NCBI GenBank assembly: GCA_026645575.1
Contig: JAPKMW010000062.1
Coordinates: 4,807-68,806, forward strand
Length of the DNA stretch: 64,000 nt
Direction: 5' to 3'
Origin: Caldilineaceae bacterium
GTDB lineage: Bacteria > Chloroflexota > Anaerolineae > Caldilineales > Caldilineaceae
Shown in pieces: positions 1-8,368 of the stretch. Within the stretch, counting starts at the first letter, position 1. Each line of letters opens with the position of its first letter. The notes beneath the pieces are model-generated. The model ran no database searches. It had not been told where the DNA came from and saw nothing but the letters and a program-made list of their open reading frames with translations. The translations under genes and the position numbers were made by a program.

Positions 1-502
1 TGCCATTGCTCTGTTGATTGACGGCCGATGATTGACCGGCGGCGGGTTTTAGATTGGTAATGTCAGCCAGCTTGGTTCCAGCGCGTAACTCTTCGGGAAT
101 CTGCCGGATCATCTGGTTTGCCACGGCTTGTAGACAGAAGAACATACCCCGTTGGTTGACATCGATCACCCGATCCCAATCCGCTTCCGTCAGGTCGAGC
201 AATGGTTTGGTTTGGGCTACGCCGGCATTGTTGACCAGGATGTTGATCTGCCCAAAGTACGCTACTATGTCAGTGACCATCTGCTGGGTAGAGGATGGAT
301 TGCTCACATCCACTTGATAGGGCAGTGTTTTTGCGCTGGTTGCGCCGGCAATTTCTTGCGCCGCAGCGGTTGCCGTCTCCATGTTGTAATCGGCAATCAC
401 CACCGCCGCCCCCTCCCGTGCCAGGCGCGTGGCGATCCCCTTGCCGATTCCCTGTGCAGCGCCGGTGATAATGGCGACTTTGCCGGCAAAACGTTGTTCC
501 AT
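1..502 (-). CDS. SDR-family NAD(P)-dependent oxidoreductase, C-terminus beyond window
   Basis: Short-chain dehydrogenase/reductase. The reading frame starts at an ATG at 502 (complement) and stays open to base 1, giving about 167 residues of an expected 250. The N-terminus carries the Rossmann cofactor motif TGAAQGIG and, further on, the structural motif NNAG; the segment after it (RQIPEELRAGTKLADITNLK) is the type seen in polyol/sugar-alcohol dehydrogenases of this family. The catalytic Ser and YxxxK would lie beyond the window edge, so they cannot be checked. Substrate is unknown. It lies downstream of, and in the same direction as, the RloAB pair, with a gap of about 35 bases, but no functional link is implied. 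Confidence 0.85.
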   Translation of the reverse strand, partial: MEQRFAGKVAIITGAAQGIGKGIATRLAREGAAVVIADYNMETATAAAQEIAGATSAKTLPYQVDVSNPSSTQQMVTDIVAYFGQINILVNNAGVAQTKPLLDLTEADWDRVIDVNQRGMFFCLQAVANQMIRQIPEELRAGTKLADITNLKPAAGQSSAVNQQSNG

Positions 503-537
503 AGCTCTTTCCTCTTTGTCTCTTCTTCTGTCAATAG

Positions 538-1173
538 TTATGAATTTTTGAGCGAGCGTAAATAGGTTACCAGTCGATGTACTTGCGTGCTTGGGTTGTC
601 GGTCTGATTTTGTATAGCTTGTTGCCCTGCTCGTTCCGCATGGCACATCGCCAGATCCGTGTATCGCATCAATTGTAGATAAATGTGTTGGCTGCCTTTG
701 CTGTACTCCGGTAAATATACCTTGAGATCGCGCAACACATGCTGACCGGGTGAATAGGATTCTGACCGGGCATAGGGTTTTGTGGTAAAGATGAAGTGCA
801 ACAGCAGCCAATATTCAAAACAGGGCACCGACGTAATGGCAGCAAAGACCGGTGTGAGTTCCGCAGAAGCTAACTCGCGCACGACCTGATGGTAAGTCGA
901 ATGTTCATCTTTATCAAAGACACAGAAGACCCGATCAAAATCCCCTTCTTGCTGATAGCGCCGTTTGGCATGAGCCACCACACTTTTCGGGCTGGGATCA
1001 GAATCGCCATCAATCTCCACATTGGCGGTGTTCAACTTCAGGTGATCGACCAGTTCCCGAAAATAGTTTGGCTCCGTCTTGCTTCCTTCACAGACGATCA
1101 ACACCCGATCATACGAAGCCCGTTTAGGGTGCCGCCGTTGCAATTCTCGAAACTGTCGTGCCTTACGCGCCAT
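538..1173 (-). CDS. rloB: RloB-like / AbiLii Toprim-type protein of a two-gene defence pair
   Basis: 211 residues. The N-terminal motif CEGSKTEPNYF (about residues 28-38), then FDKDEH (about 87) and PCFEYWLLLHF (about 117), are the hallmark acidic and aromatic blocks of the RloB family, which is regarded as a Toprim-like nuclease domain. Its ATG lies inside the end of the upstream ATPase gene (11-base overlap), so the two are translationally coupled. RloA/RloB pairs were first noticed inside type I restriction loci and correspond to the AbiL abortive-infection system. Here no restriction genes are adjacent, so the pair stands alone. Function as a phage-triggered effector is inferred from the family, not shown. 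Confidence 0.85.
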   Translation of the reverse strand: MARKARQFRELQRRHPKRASYDRVLIVCEGSKTEPNYFRELVDHLKLNTANVEIDGDSDPSPKSVVAHAKRRYQQEGDFDRVFCVFDKDEHSTYHQVVRELASAELTPVFAAITSVPCFEYWLLLHFIFTTKPYARSESYSPGQHVLRDLKVYLPEYSKGSQHIYLQLMRYTDLAMCHAERAGQQAIQNQTDNPSTQVHRLVTYLRSLKNS

Positions 1174-2455
1174 TCACGCCTTCCAGTATGCTGTTTGCCG
1201 TGCGAAAATAAGGCAACGCCCCATACCGCCCCTGCAAATAATGCTTCTCCAGATTCTCCACTCCTTTGCGTGGGCTAAAATCGCTCAGTGGATAGAGCGT
1301 CGTTGCATTAAACTCATCTTTCTCCGTAAACCACACTTGATCGCGCCGGAACACTTCCTGGTTCAGGATCGAAGTTTCATGCGTTGTAAAGATCAATTGC
1401 GCATTGTGCCGGTTCAAGTGATTATCGTGAAACATCTGCACCAAAAACTTTACCAAATTCGGGTGCAAATTATCATTCAGCTCATCCACAATCAAAACTG
1501 ATCCCTTTTGCAACGCTGCCAACCAAGGCCCGGCTAGGGCAAAAAACTTACGCGTCCCATCCGATTCTTCCTTTAGTTCCAGCGAAAAGCGCTCCCCACC
1601 ACCACCCACATGCACCGTCTTTACCTCAAACTGCTCTCCCTCCGGCTCCACGGGGCGTTCAGCCAGCATCTTCGCCGCCATCTCCATGCGCCGCATGGGG
1701 TATTTTATCTCATATTGGTACTTCCGTTCAACCTCTAGATCAGCGATGGCAAAATCAGCCGCCTGCAAAAAGTGCAACACCTGCTGCTTCCCCTCGCCGT
1801 TCCCCACTTGCTTGATCGTAAAATCAGCCGTCAACGGTGTATGCCCATACACCTGCAATGTAGACTGAAACCAATCAAAAACCGGCTGCAATTGCGCGCT
1901 ATTCAACTGAATCGCCGTCGACAAAAACAAGGCATTCGGTCGCGTCGCCTCTTGCCAAAGATATTTCGGCCCGGTCAGCTTCTCCGTATTGCCCCATTCA
2001 TACTTCTGTGTTTGCGGGTTAAACTTCCGCTCGATCCAACTCTGCGAACGCCCCTTGGGGAAAGCGAACAACCACTCTTCTAGGATCTGCTGTTTGGACG
2101 CCACAAAGCCATATTGATAGCGCACATCATCGACCACAAAGTGTACCTCAAACTCTGTAGGCTGGCCTTGCGTCTCACGATCAAAGAGATAGGGCGTCAC
2201 CGGCACTTCATCCCCGCGCTGGCTTTGCGCCGACCAGAGGACGATGGCGACCATAGTCTGCAACGCCTTGACCAAGTTCGACTTGCCGGACGCATTAGGC
2301 CCATAGATAGCAGCCGTGCGCACCAGATCCAGGCGACCTTCCAACACAGCGGTTGTGTTTGTGCTTTGCAACTCGCTGCTGCTGGCGCTCACCATAGAGA
2401 GGGTTTGTTGATGTTTGATTGAACGGTAGTTGGTTACAGCAAATTCTATTAGCAT
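1163..2455 (-). CDS. rloA: RloA-like / AbiLi AAA-family ATPase (ABC-type P-loop)
   Basis: 430 residues, of the AAA_15/AAA_21 'ATP-binding protein' family related to SMC/OLD ATPases. The N-terminus (FAVTNYRSIKHQQTLS) is the typical FxNFRS-type start, Walker A is GPNASGKS at residues 52-59, Walker B with the following D-loop is LIVDELNDNLHP near residue 320, and the H-loop is TTHE. In paired defence systems (RloAB/AbiL, OLD/Gabija, PARIS) this ATPase is the sensor/regulator for the partner nuclease; that role is inferred here. A Shine-Dalgarno-like GAGG precedes the ATG and a promoter-like pair lies 53-81 bases upstream. Both genes appear intact. Confidence 0.87.
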   Translation of the reverse strand: MLIEFAVTNYRSIKHQQTLSMVSASSSELQSTNTTAVLEGRLDLVRTAAIYGPNASGKSNLVKALQTMVAIVLWSAQSQRGDEVPVTPYLFDRETQGQPTEFEVHFVVDDVRYQYGFVASKQQILEEWLFAFPKGRSQSWIERKFNPQTQKYEWGNTEKLTGPKYLWQEATRPNALFLSTAIQLNSAQLQPVFDWFQSTLQVYGHTPLTADFTIKQVGNGEGKQQVLHFLQAADFAIADLEVERKYQYEIKYPMRRMEMAAKMLAERPVEPEGEQFEVKTVHVGGGGERFSLELKEESDGTRKFFALAGPWLAALQKGSVLIVDELNDNLHPNLVKFLVQMFHDNHLNRHNAQLIFTTHETSILNQEVFRRDQVWFTEKDEFNATTLYPLSDFSPRKGVENLEKHYLQGRYGALPYFRTANSILEGVNGA

Positions 2456-2507
2456 AAGATTGCCTCAAGTGGATGTTTTCATCTTCTTTTTTGACAATTT
2501 CATGCAA

Positions 2508-2536
2508 ATTCTATCATGAGTTTTTCTTTTTGTCTA
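2508..2536 (-). promoter_or_regulatory. Putative sigma70-type promoter for rloAB
   Basis: On the minus strand TAGACA (2531-2536) and TAGAAT (2508-2513) are separated by exactly 17 bases, in a very AT-rich stretch just upstream of the ATPase gene. Seen in sequence; activity is inferred. Confidence 0.5.
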
Positions 2537-2816
2537 GTCTTTATTTTTATCTTTTTGTGACAGTTTTGTGAATGCCCAAAGCTACCGGTCTATGAGCCGC
2601 AGACTCGCCAACCTTACGTTGATGGTGGTGTTGGTATGGCAGGGCAGATCCTTACTTTACCACAAGGGGTGCGTTCCTCTAAAGTTGCTTGGTATCATGG
2701 CAAAAATATTATCGCCTATGACAAGGCATATGACCTTTGGCACTAGCCGCCGTGACTTATACAAGCGTATCTTGTTAAGAGAAGAAAAATTGCATTACTT
2801 GCACAAGGGAGGATCT
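2537..2816. other. Intergenic region between divergent rloA and lnt-like genes
   Basis: About 280 bases, AT-rich at the left. On the plus strand TTGACA at 2491-2496 followed 15 bases later by TATCAT could be a weak promoter for the downstream gene. An open frame runs in from 2568 but lacks a good ribosome site until 2817, so I read this as untranslated leader. Confidence 0.4.
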
Positions 2817-4349
2817 ATGCAACAGCAAGCACAACATCAAAACATGCCATATACAGATCGTTGGTCTTTTCTCTGGTTGGTGATCAGCGCACTGTTAGGG
2901 TTATTTTCGTTTGGCTATTGGGTGATTCCACTGGCCGCCTGGTTAACCACGGTCTTTGCCATTCGCTTCCTACGCACTCAACCCGTGCTACGTGGTTTTA
3001 CGATCATGGTCATCGTATCCATTGCCGTCAATGCCTACGCTGGTCGGGATCTGGTGCCCATGCCCTTTCCCATGTCCATTGGTCTACTGGCGGTGCAGGT
3101 TCTCCTCGGCAGTTTGCCCTTTCTGGCGGATCGGTTATTGGCGCCCCGCGTGCAGGGCTTAAGTGCTACGTTGGTCTTTCCTCTGGCGGCAACGGCCTGG
3201 GAATTTCTCAACCTGACCAACAGTCCGCTAGGCAGCTTTGGTTCTGCTGCCTATGCGAATTATGGCAATCTGCCGCTCATGCAGTTGGCCTCCCTGACCG
3301 GCATTTGGGGTATTACCTTTCTCATGCACTGGTTTGCCACGGTTGCAAACTGGAGTTGGGAACGCACCTTTGAACCAAAACTGATCTGGCGTGGCGTTGC
3401 CCTGTATGCGGCAATCTTTGGGCTGGTCCTGGCCTATGGCAATGTGCGCTTATTGTTCGCTCCTCAACCAACGACAGAGAGTGTGCGCATGGCCGGCATT
3501 ACCATTGCGCCCAAGCCGCTATCAGAGTTGATTCCGCTCTATGAGCAGGACTTGACCGCTTTTCGCGCGGAGACACGCGCCATCCATGAGCAATATTTTG
3601 CTGCTACCCTGCGCGAAGCACAGGCCGGCGCGCAGTTGGTCAACTGGCCGGAAGGCGCTGGCATTGGCGTGGCGGAAGATGTCGATGTGTTGGTGGCCCA
3701 AGGGCAAACCATTGCACAGAAAGCAGGAATTTACCTGGCGATGCCAACCTTCAAACTCTTCCCCGGTGAGGAACGACCGGCCGAAAACCGCCTCTTCGTC
3801 ATCGACCCGACCGGCAAGATTGTCATCGACCATGTAAAATATGGCGGCAACTTTTTGGAAGGAACGCTCTTAGGTAACGGTGTCCTGCAAAGTGTGGAAA
3901 CGCCCTTTGGTCTGCTCTCTGGGGTCATCTGTTGGGATGCAGATTTTGTGGTTAACATGCGACAGGCAGGGGAGCAGGGTGTCGATCTGGTTGTTATCGG
4001 GGCCAACGACTGGCCGGGCATCAACGCTGTTCATGCCCAAATGGCGGTCTTCCGGGCCATCGAAAACGGGACAACGATCCTGCGACAGGCATCCAACGGC
4101 ACATCCATTGCCGTCGATCCCTATGGCCGTGTACTGACCTCACTCGACCATTTTACCACCACCGATCGGGTGCTGGTGGCGCAAATGCCGGTCAACGCCC
4201 ATGTCTTTACCATGTACACGGTCATTGGTGATGCCTTTGGCTGGTTGACCGTGGTTGGCTTCGTGGTCATTCTAATGTGGGCCGTGATACGAGGTCGCAA
4301 AGTTGCGGCAGTGACACCCAGGCCAACAGAACGCACAGTGACGGCATAA
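2817..4349 (+). CDS. lnt: Apolipoprotein N-acyltransferase-like membrane protein (Lnt/CN-hydrolase)
   Basis: 510 residues from the ATG at 2817, chosen because AGGGAGGATCT directly precedes it; the frame is open 83 codons further upstream without a comparable site. The N-terminal 200 residues hold about six membrane segments, followed by a nitrilase-like domain and one C-terminal membrane helix, the usual Lnt order and length. The catalytic triad can be placed at E279 (NWPEGAG), K341 (HVKYGG) and C372 (VICWDADF). Lnt transfers an acyl chain to the N-terminal Cys of lipoproteins. The lysine and cysteine surroundings differ from proteobacterial Lnt (no PFGE-type motif), so this may be a divergent Lnt or an Lnt-like amidase. 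Several lipoproteins are encoded in the window. Confidence 0.8.
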   Translation: MQQQAQHQNMPYTDRWSFLWLVISALLGLFSFGYWVIPLAAWLTTVFAIRFLRTQPVLRGFTIMVIVSIAVNAYAGRDLVPMPFPMSIGLLAVQVLLGSLPFLADRLLAPRVQGLSATLVFPLAATAWEFLNLTNSPLGSFGSAAYANYGNLPLMQLASLTGIWGITFLMHWFATVANWSWERTFEPKLIWRGVALYAAIFGLVLAYGNVRLLFAPQPTTESVRMAGITIAPKPLSELIPLYEQDLTAFRAETRAIHEQYFAATLREAQAGAQLVNWPEGAGIGVAEDVDVLVAQGQTIAQKAGIYLAMPTFKLFPGEERPAENRLFVIDPTGKIVIDHVKYGGNFLEGTLLGNGVLQSVETPFGLLSGVICWDADFVVNMRQAGEQGVDLVVIGANDWPGINAVHAQMAVFRAIENGTTILRQASNGTSIAVDPYGRVLTSLDHFTTTDRVLVAQMPVNAHVFTMYTVIGDAFGWLTVVGFVVILMWAVIRGRKVAAVTPRPTERTVTA

Positions 4350-4401
4350 GCACTTCAGCAAGCGTAGACTGTCATTGCCATTGTGATTCTTGCATGACAG
4401 T

Positions 4402-4800
4402 CTACGTTTCAATTCGAGTAGCGAATAATAGTACACTATTACAAAGCAGACCAACAGCCAAGGGGATATAAAGTACAGAGCGCAGCTCGCCATAAGCAAC
4501 TGCACCCAATGCCAACAGGACTACCAGTAGTTGAACCAGCACAGCCCATCTACCCCAACGCACCGATTGACCATTGCTCCGCCAGTAGGCAACTGTCCAC
4601 CAGAAGAGCAGCACCGCCCCCACAACCGCCAATACAACGCCCACCCAGGCAAGGTTCGCCATCAGTCGATAACGCCCGGTTCCCTCCAACGCCAGCGTTG
4701 CGCCTAGCCCCAGGAAAACAGCCGCACAAAAAAGGCCAACCAGCGCGCTGAAAGTAGACAACACAAGGGTCAAAGCCGATGCTGTAGGACGTTGCAACAT
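4402..4800 (-). CDS. Small four-helix membrane protein, unknown function
   Basis: 132 residues with four hydrophobic segments (about 10-36, 47-70, 85-105 and 110-127) and short polar loops. I do not recognise a family; it resembles the many 'DUF' tetraspan proteins without catalytic motifs. The ATG is preceded by AAAGGAGA within 12 bases on the minus strand. It lies 25 bases downstream of the VOC gene on the same strand, so they may be co-transcribed, and it converges with the Lnt-like gene. Confidence 0.6.
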   Translation of the reverse strand: MLQRPTASALTLVLSTFSALVGLFCAAVFLGLGATLALEGTGRYRLMANLAWVGVVLAVVGAVLLFWWTVAYWRSNGQSVRWGRWAVLVQLLVVLLALGAVAYGELRSVLYIPLAVGLLCNSVLLFATRIET

Positions 4801-4825
4801 AGGCAGTCTCCTTTCCTAAAGTGGG

Positions 4826-5287
4826 CTATGCCGGCGGTGGTTGCACCAATTCTAACGTAATTCCATCGGGATCAGTAAAATAAACGGAGTAGCCCCCCTT
4901 GTTCACCCCCGCAGTGATATAGTTCGGCGGCGACTTAAAGTTAACCCCCTGCGCTTTCATCCGTTCATAAGTGGCCGGCAAATCATCGACCTGAAAGGCC
5001 CAGTGCCCGACACCGGTGCGGTTGGTCTCTAAGGGAATGGCTTCGCCACGCGGGTTGACATATTCCACCAGTTCAATATGGTGGAACGAACGCGGCACTG
5101 CGGCACCGGGTACGCGCAACTGCGCCACCTTCAAATGGACATTGGGAAAACCGACCAATTTTGCTGTATATTCATTGGCCTGCTCCTGCCCGCGCACATA
5201 TTCCAACCCTAGCACTTCCGTGTACCACTTCACCGACTGTTCCAAATTGCTGACAGTGAAAGAGACATGCCAAAAGCCTTGTATCAT
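4826..5287 (-). CDS. VOC-family (glyoxalase/dioxygenase fold) protein
   Basis: 153 residues making two beta-alpha-beta-beta-beta modules of the vicinal-oxygen-chelate fold. The start FWHVSFTVSNLEQSVKWYTEVLG and the end YFTDPDGITLELVQPP are classic for glyoxalase/bleomycin-resistance/dioxygenase proteins. Possible metal ligands are His7 (WHVSF), the FHHIEL histidines, GHWAF and the Glu of TLELVQ. Such proteins include lactoylglutathione lyases, epimerases and ring-cleaving enzymes; the sequence alone does not fix the reaction. The gene probably heads a two-gene unit with the small membrane protein downstream. Confidence 0.8.
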   Translation of the reverse strand: MIQGFWHVSFTVSNLEQSVKWYTEVLGLEYVRGQEQANEYTAKLVGFPNVHLKVAQLRVPGAAVPRSFHHIELVEYVNPRGEAIPLETNRTGVGHWAFQVDDLPATYERMKAQGVNFKSPPNYITAGVNKGGYSVYFTDPDGITLELVQPPPA

Positions 5288-5333
5288 TGCATTGCTCCCT
5301 ATGCAGTTTGTTGATCATGCAGGTCACGACGGC

Positions 5334-5445
5334 ACACAACAGCGGATTTAGGCAGCAACGAATTGCTGTTGGTGAGGGATTTATGGTGAGGCGAAGACGA
5401 TCTTACTGCGCATGAAATCCGTTCCTACTAAATCCGTTGTTGTGT
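5334..5445. repeat. Imperfect 18-bp inverted repeat, 76-base loop
   Basis: Arms at 5334-5351 and 5428-5445 pair with one mismatch (core AACAGCGGATTTAG against CTAAATCCGTTGTT). It fills the space between the VOC gene and the Hsp70 operon. It may be a small non-autonomous element or a processing hairpin; no T-run is present. Confidence 0.5.
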
Positions 5446-5451
5446 TTGCTC

Positions 5452-8346
5452 CTACCGCCGAAACAGCGACAGCCCCACCGGTAGCGACTCGCCAAACATC
5501 CACTCCTGTTCGGCCTTATCGAGCGTCGTGACTGGATTGTTTAACATCTCTTGCAAATGGGCTGCATCTGAACGGCGCGACAGCCAGGTTGCGACCCGCT
5601 CGCGTAACTCTTCGGGAAGATCGCGCGACCGATCATCGGTAAAACGGGCTAGCAGGATCAGCGCGTTGGCGGCGCTGTTGGTTGGTTCCAAATTGAGCTT
5701 TAACAGCTTTTCCACCCAAGCGGCTGCCTCTGTACTGGCAATCAATCGATCCAGCGGACCGTAAATTGGCGTGCGGGCGCCAAAGCGGCTCAACGCCCAC
5801 AACTCTTTGGGGTGCGGTTTGTTCTTGCCCCACTTCTGCCAGAGTTCACGCCCTAATTCGACTTTGACCTCCGGTGTGAGCCATTCCAGGTTTGCCAGCA
5901 TCATCCAAAATTCTAACTCTTCCCCAGCGCCCAGATGCCCGCCAAATTGATTTTTCCCTTTTTTCTGCTTCTTGTTGGATGGCAAATAGGGCCGCGCCTG
6001 TTGATAGATCTGCTGCTGCTGCCCCACATTCAGCCCACCGGCCACCCGCTGCCAGAAGACCCACCACTCGGCCCGGTTTTGGATTTGACGACCAAATTGT
6101 AATCCTTGCAATTGCAGCTTCCAGACCTCTTTCATGCGCCACTCATCCAGCGAATCGCCATAGCCGGGGCGCAGGCAGAAACCCAGCAGGTTATACCAGC
6201 GCATTTCAACCTCAGCACTCAATTTACGCTGTTCGCCCACTTCCAAGAAGGTATCGGCCAGTGTGCGCAACAGCGGCAGCGGCCACTCCTCTTTGGGGAG
6301 ATCAAGCGTTTCTTCTAGATTTTTACGCAATGCTTCGGGCGGATACTGTTTGCGCTCTTCACCAGGTTGAAAGGTTTTACGGATGAGGGTTTGCGCCTTC
6401 GCCACCGTTTCCGGCGCAATCAGCGCAACCACGGGGGCGTCATCAGCATTCTCGGCTTCGGTCAGTTGCGCTTCCAGCGGTTGACGCACATCAAACCGCA
6501 ACTGCCAACGATGATTGCTCTGCTGCGATTCACACCAAAGTTCCAGTGTTCCCACCTCGGTCAGATGCACCGCCAGTTGCACGGGAATCCGTTGGGCTAA
6601 CCCTTTACGGCCATAACGCAAGACCGTGCGAATCGGCGGCAACTGGCTAATTTCGCCAGCCGTCAGTTGGACAATCTCGCCCGATTGATCACCCAGGCGT
6701 GTGCTAGAGCTAAACATTTGGAATGCAACCGGCTGATTCGTTAGCGCTTCAAATTGTGGTTCACGGAGGTGGAGGCGGAAGCCTTCTTCGGCGCCACGCG
6801 GGGCAACACAAACAGCCGTTTGGATCGCTTCACCCTCCGCGTTCTGCGTTGGTTGTCCTGGTTCAGCCGCGACGGCAATGAAATAGGCACGTGGGCTACC
6901 ACTGCCAACCCGCACCCCTTCACCCAAACGCACCAGACCATAATAGGCCGCCCCCAAGGCAACCGCCAGTTCCGGGTTGGGGTTGTCTAGTTCAACAGGT
7001 TGCCAGTTGTCAGCGGCTACCGGCTGGAACCAACTTTGCACCAATCCCTGCAAGCGGTTACGAATCCGTGCGGGAATTAAAGCGCCACCGTTAAAGAGCA
7101 GAAAATCAGGGTAAACAGCGGGGCGACCCGTTTCGCTCTGCAACAAGGTTTGAAAGCGCTGCCAGAAGGCCGCCATATGCCGCGTGATGGCCGGATCTTG
7201 CACATAGGGCAAGCCAAATTCAGCAAGGCCGCTCCGCCGCGCCTGTTCGGGCAGCGCCGTTAGCGGCACTTCGGGAAAGAAACCATCCAGGATGATGCGA
7301 TCCGCTTCGGCGCCAGTGAGCGTTGTTTTGCGTGTGCCGGCAATCAAGCCACTGCCGGCGCCAACGACCGTCACATCGACTTTGGCATCGGCGGTCGGCG
7401 GCAGGTTGAGCAACGTCTCCTTCGCCTTGCGACATTGCGCCACCAGTTGATGCCAGTGCTGCGCTTCAACTTTGCCGCTCTTACCGCCTAGTTGCCGTTC
7501 CAGATGGCGCGCCAGGGTGATGTCAATGTTGTCACCACCCAACATTAGATGTTCACCAACCGCCAGCCGGTTAAAACGCAGCCCCTTCTCACCGGCATGA
7601 ACACCGATGATCGAAAAGTCGGTCGTGCCGCCGCCGACATCACAGACCAGGATCAGTTGCCCATCGTGCATCTGTTCTTGCCAGTCAGTTTCGTGGGTGG
7701 AGAGCCAGGCATAGAAGGCAGCGAGCGGTTCTTCCAGTAAGATCGCGTGGGCAATCCCCGCCTGTTCGGCAGCAGCCAGGGTCAATTCGCGCGCCACTTC
7801 GTCAAAGGAGGCCGGCACGGTGAGAATGATCAATTGCTCCGAGAAACGGTCGGCTTCATCCTCCGCTGCCATGACGGCATTCCAGGCTTCGCCCATGTGC
7901 TGTAAGTAGCGGGCGCTGGCTTCCACCGGCGAAACCTTTGGTACATCAGCTTTGGCGCCCCACGGCAAGATCGGCGCCGTGCGATCAACCCCACTATGCG
8001 AAAGCCAGGACTTGGCCGACGACACAAGGCGACCGGCCACGAGCGCGCCTTGCTCCCGCGCAAACTCACCAACGGCGTACGCCCGCTCCATCGCCCAGGG
8101 TAGTGCTGTACTCCCCGGCGGCAGGTCATACGCGCCGGGTAAGTAAAGGAACGACGGTAGCATCGACCGCCGCGCCACCTCCCCCGCTGCCACTAACTGC
8201 GGAATCTGGAAAAGTTGAATCGGACGCGCACTAGTTACGCTCGCCGGTTGCCGTAAATCCACATAGGCCACCGCCGAATTGGTCGTCCCCAGGTCGATGC
8301 CGATAATGTATCTATACTTCAGAAAGCACTCTTCCCCTAAACTCAA
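5452..8346 (-). CDS. Hsp70-family ATPase with long C-terminal extension
   Basis: 964 residues, much longer than DnaK (about 640). The N-terminal actin-fold ATPase domain shows IIGIDLGTTNSAV, a phosphate-2 loop CDVGGGTTDFSI and an adenosine-type segment ALGAAYYGL. The beta-sandwich region is replaced by a divergent domain and about 300 further helical residues of the kind found in DUF3731-type Hsp70 paralogues. It starts 22 bases after the preceding Hsp70 gene ends, so the two are co-transcribed. No ATG is available: the ORF begins at a TTG that overlaps a dispersed repeat (8336-8362), so the real start could be a later non-ATG codon just ahead of IIGID. No DnaJ or GrpE lies nearby, and the client is unknown. 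Confidence 0.85.
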   Translation of the reverse strand: MSLGEECFLKYRYIIGIDLGTTNSAVAYVDLRQPASVTSARPIQLFQIPQLVAAGEVARRSMLPSFLYLPGAYDLPPGSTALPWAMERAYAVGEFAREQGALVAGRLVSSAKSWLSHSGVDRTAPILPWGAKADVPKVSPVEASARYLQHMGEAWNAVMAAEDEADRFSEQLIILTVPASFDEVARELTLAAAEQAGIAHAILLEEPLAAFYAWLSTHETDWQEQMHDGQLILVCDVGGGTTDFSIIGVHAGEKGLRFNRLAVGEHLMLGGDNIDITLARHLERQLGGKSGKVEAQHWHQLVAQCRKAKETLLNLPPTADAKVDVTVVGAGSGLIAGTRKTTLTGAEADRIILDGFFPEVPLTALPEQARRSGLAEFGLPYVQDPAITRHMAAFWQRFQTLLQSETGRPAVYPDFLLFNGGALIPARIRNRLQGLVQSWFQPVAADNWQPVELDNPNPELAVALGAAYYGLVRLGEGVRVGSGSPRAYFIAVAAEPGQPTQNAEGEAIQTAVCVAPRGAEEGFRLHLREPQFEALTNQPVAFQMFSSSTRLGDQSGEIVQLTAGEISQLPPIRTVLRYGRKGLAQRIPVQLAVHLTEVGTLELWCESQQSNHRWQLRFDVRQPLEAQLTEAENADDAPVVALIAPETVAKAQTLIRKTFQPGEERKQYPPEALRKNLEETLDLPKEEWPLPLLRTLADTFLEVGEQRKLSAEVEMRWYNLLGFCLRPGYGDSLDEWRMKEVWKLQLQGLQFGRQIQNRAEWWVFWQRVAGGLNVGQQQQIYQQARPYLPSNKKQKKGKNQFGGHLGAGEELEFWMMLANLEWLTPEVKVELGRELWQKWGKNKPHPKELWALSRFGARTPIYGPLDRLIASTEAAAWVEKLLKLNLEPTNSAANALILLARFTDDRSRDLPEELRERVATWLSRRSDAAHLQEMLNNPVTTLDKAEQEWMFGESLPVGLSLFRR

Positions 8347-8362
8347 TCGTCCCTATGGGACG
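8336..8362 (-). repeat. Dispersed 27-bp element with palindromic core, copy 1
   Basis: On the minus strand the core CGTCCCATAGGGACG (a near-perfect palindrome) is followed by TTGAGTTTAGG. The same 27 bases with one change occur at 61241-61267 immediately ahead of deoC. Here it spans the junction between the two Hsp70 genes and contributes the TTG used as start of the second one. Confidence 0.6.
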
Positions 8363-8368
8363 AAAAGA

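Noticed and set aside
7938..8234. Open frames on the plus strand opposite the Hsp70 genes.
   Set aside because: Shadows of the strong minus-strand coding frames; Arg/Ala/Pro-rich and without starts.
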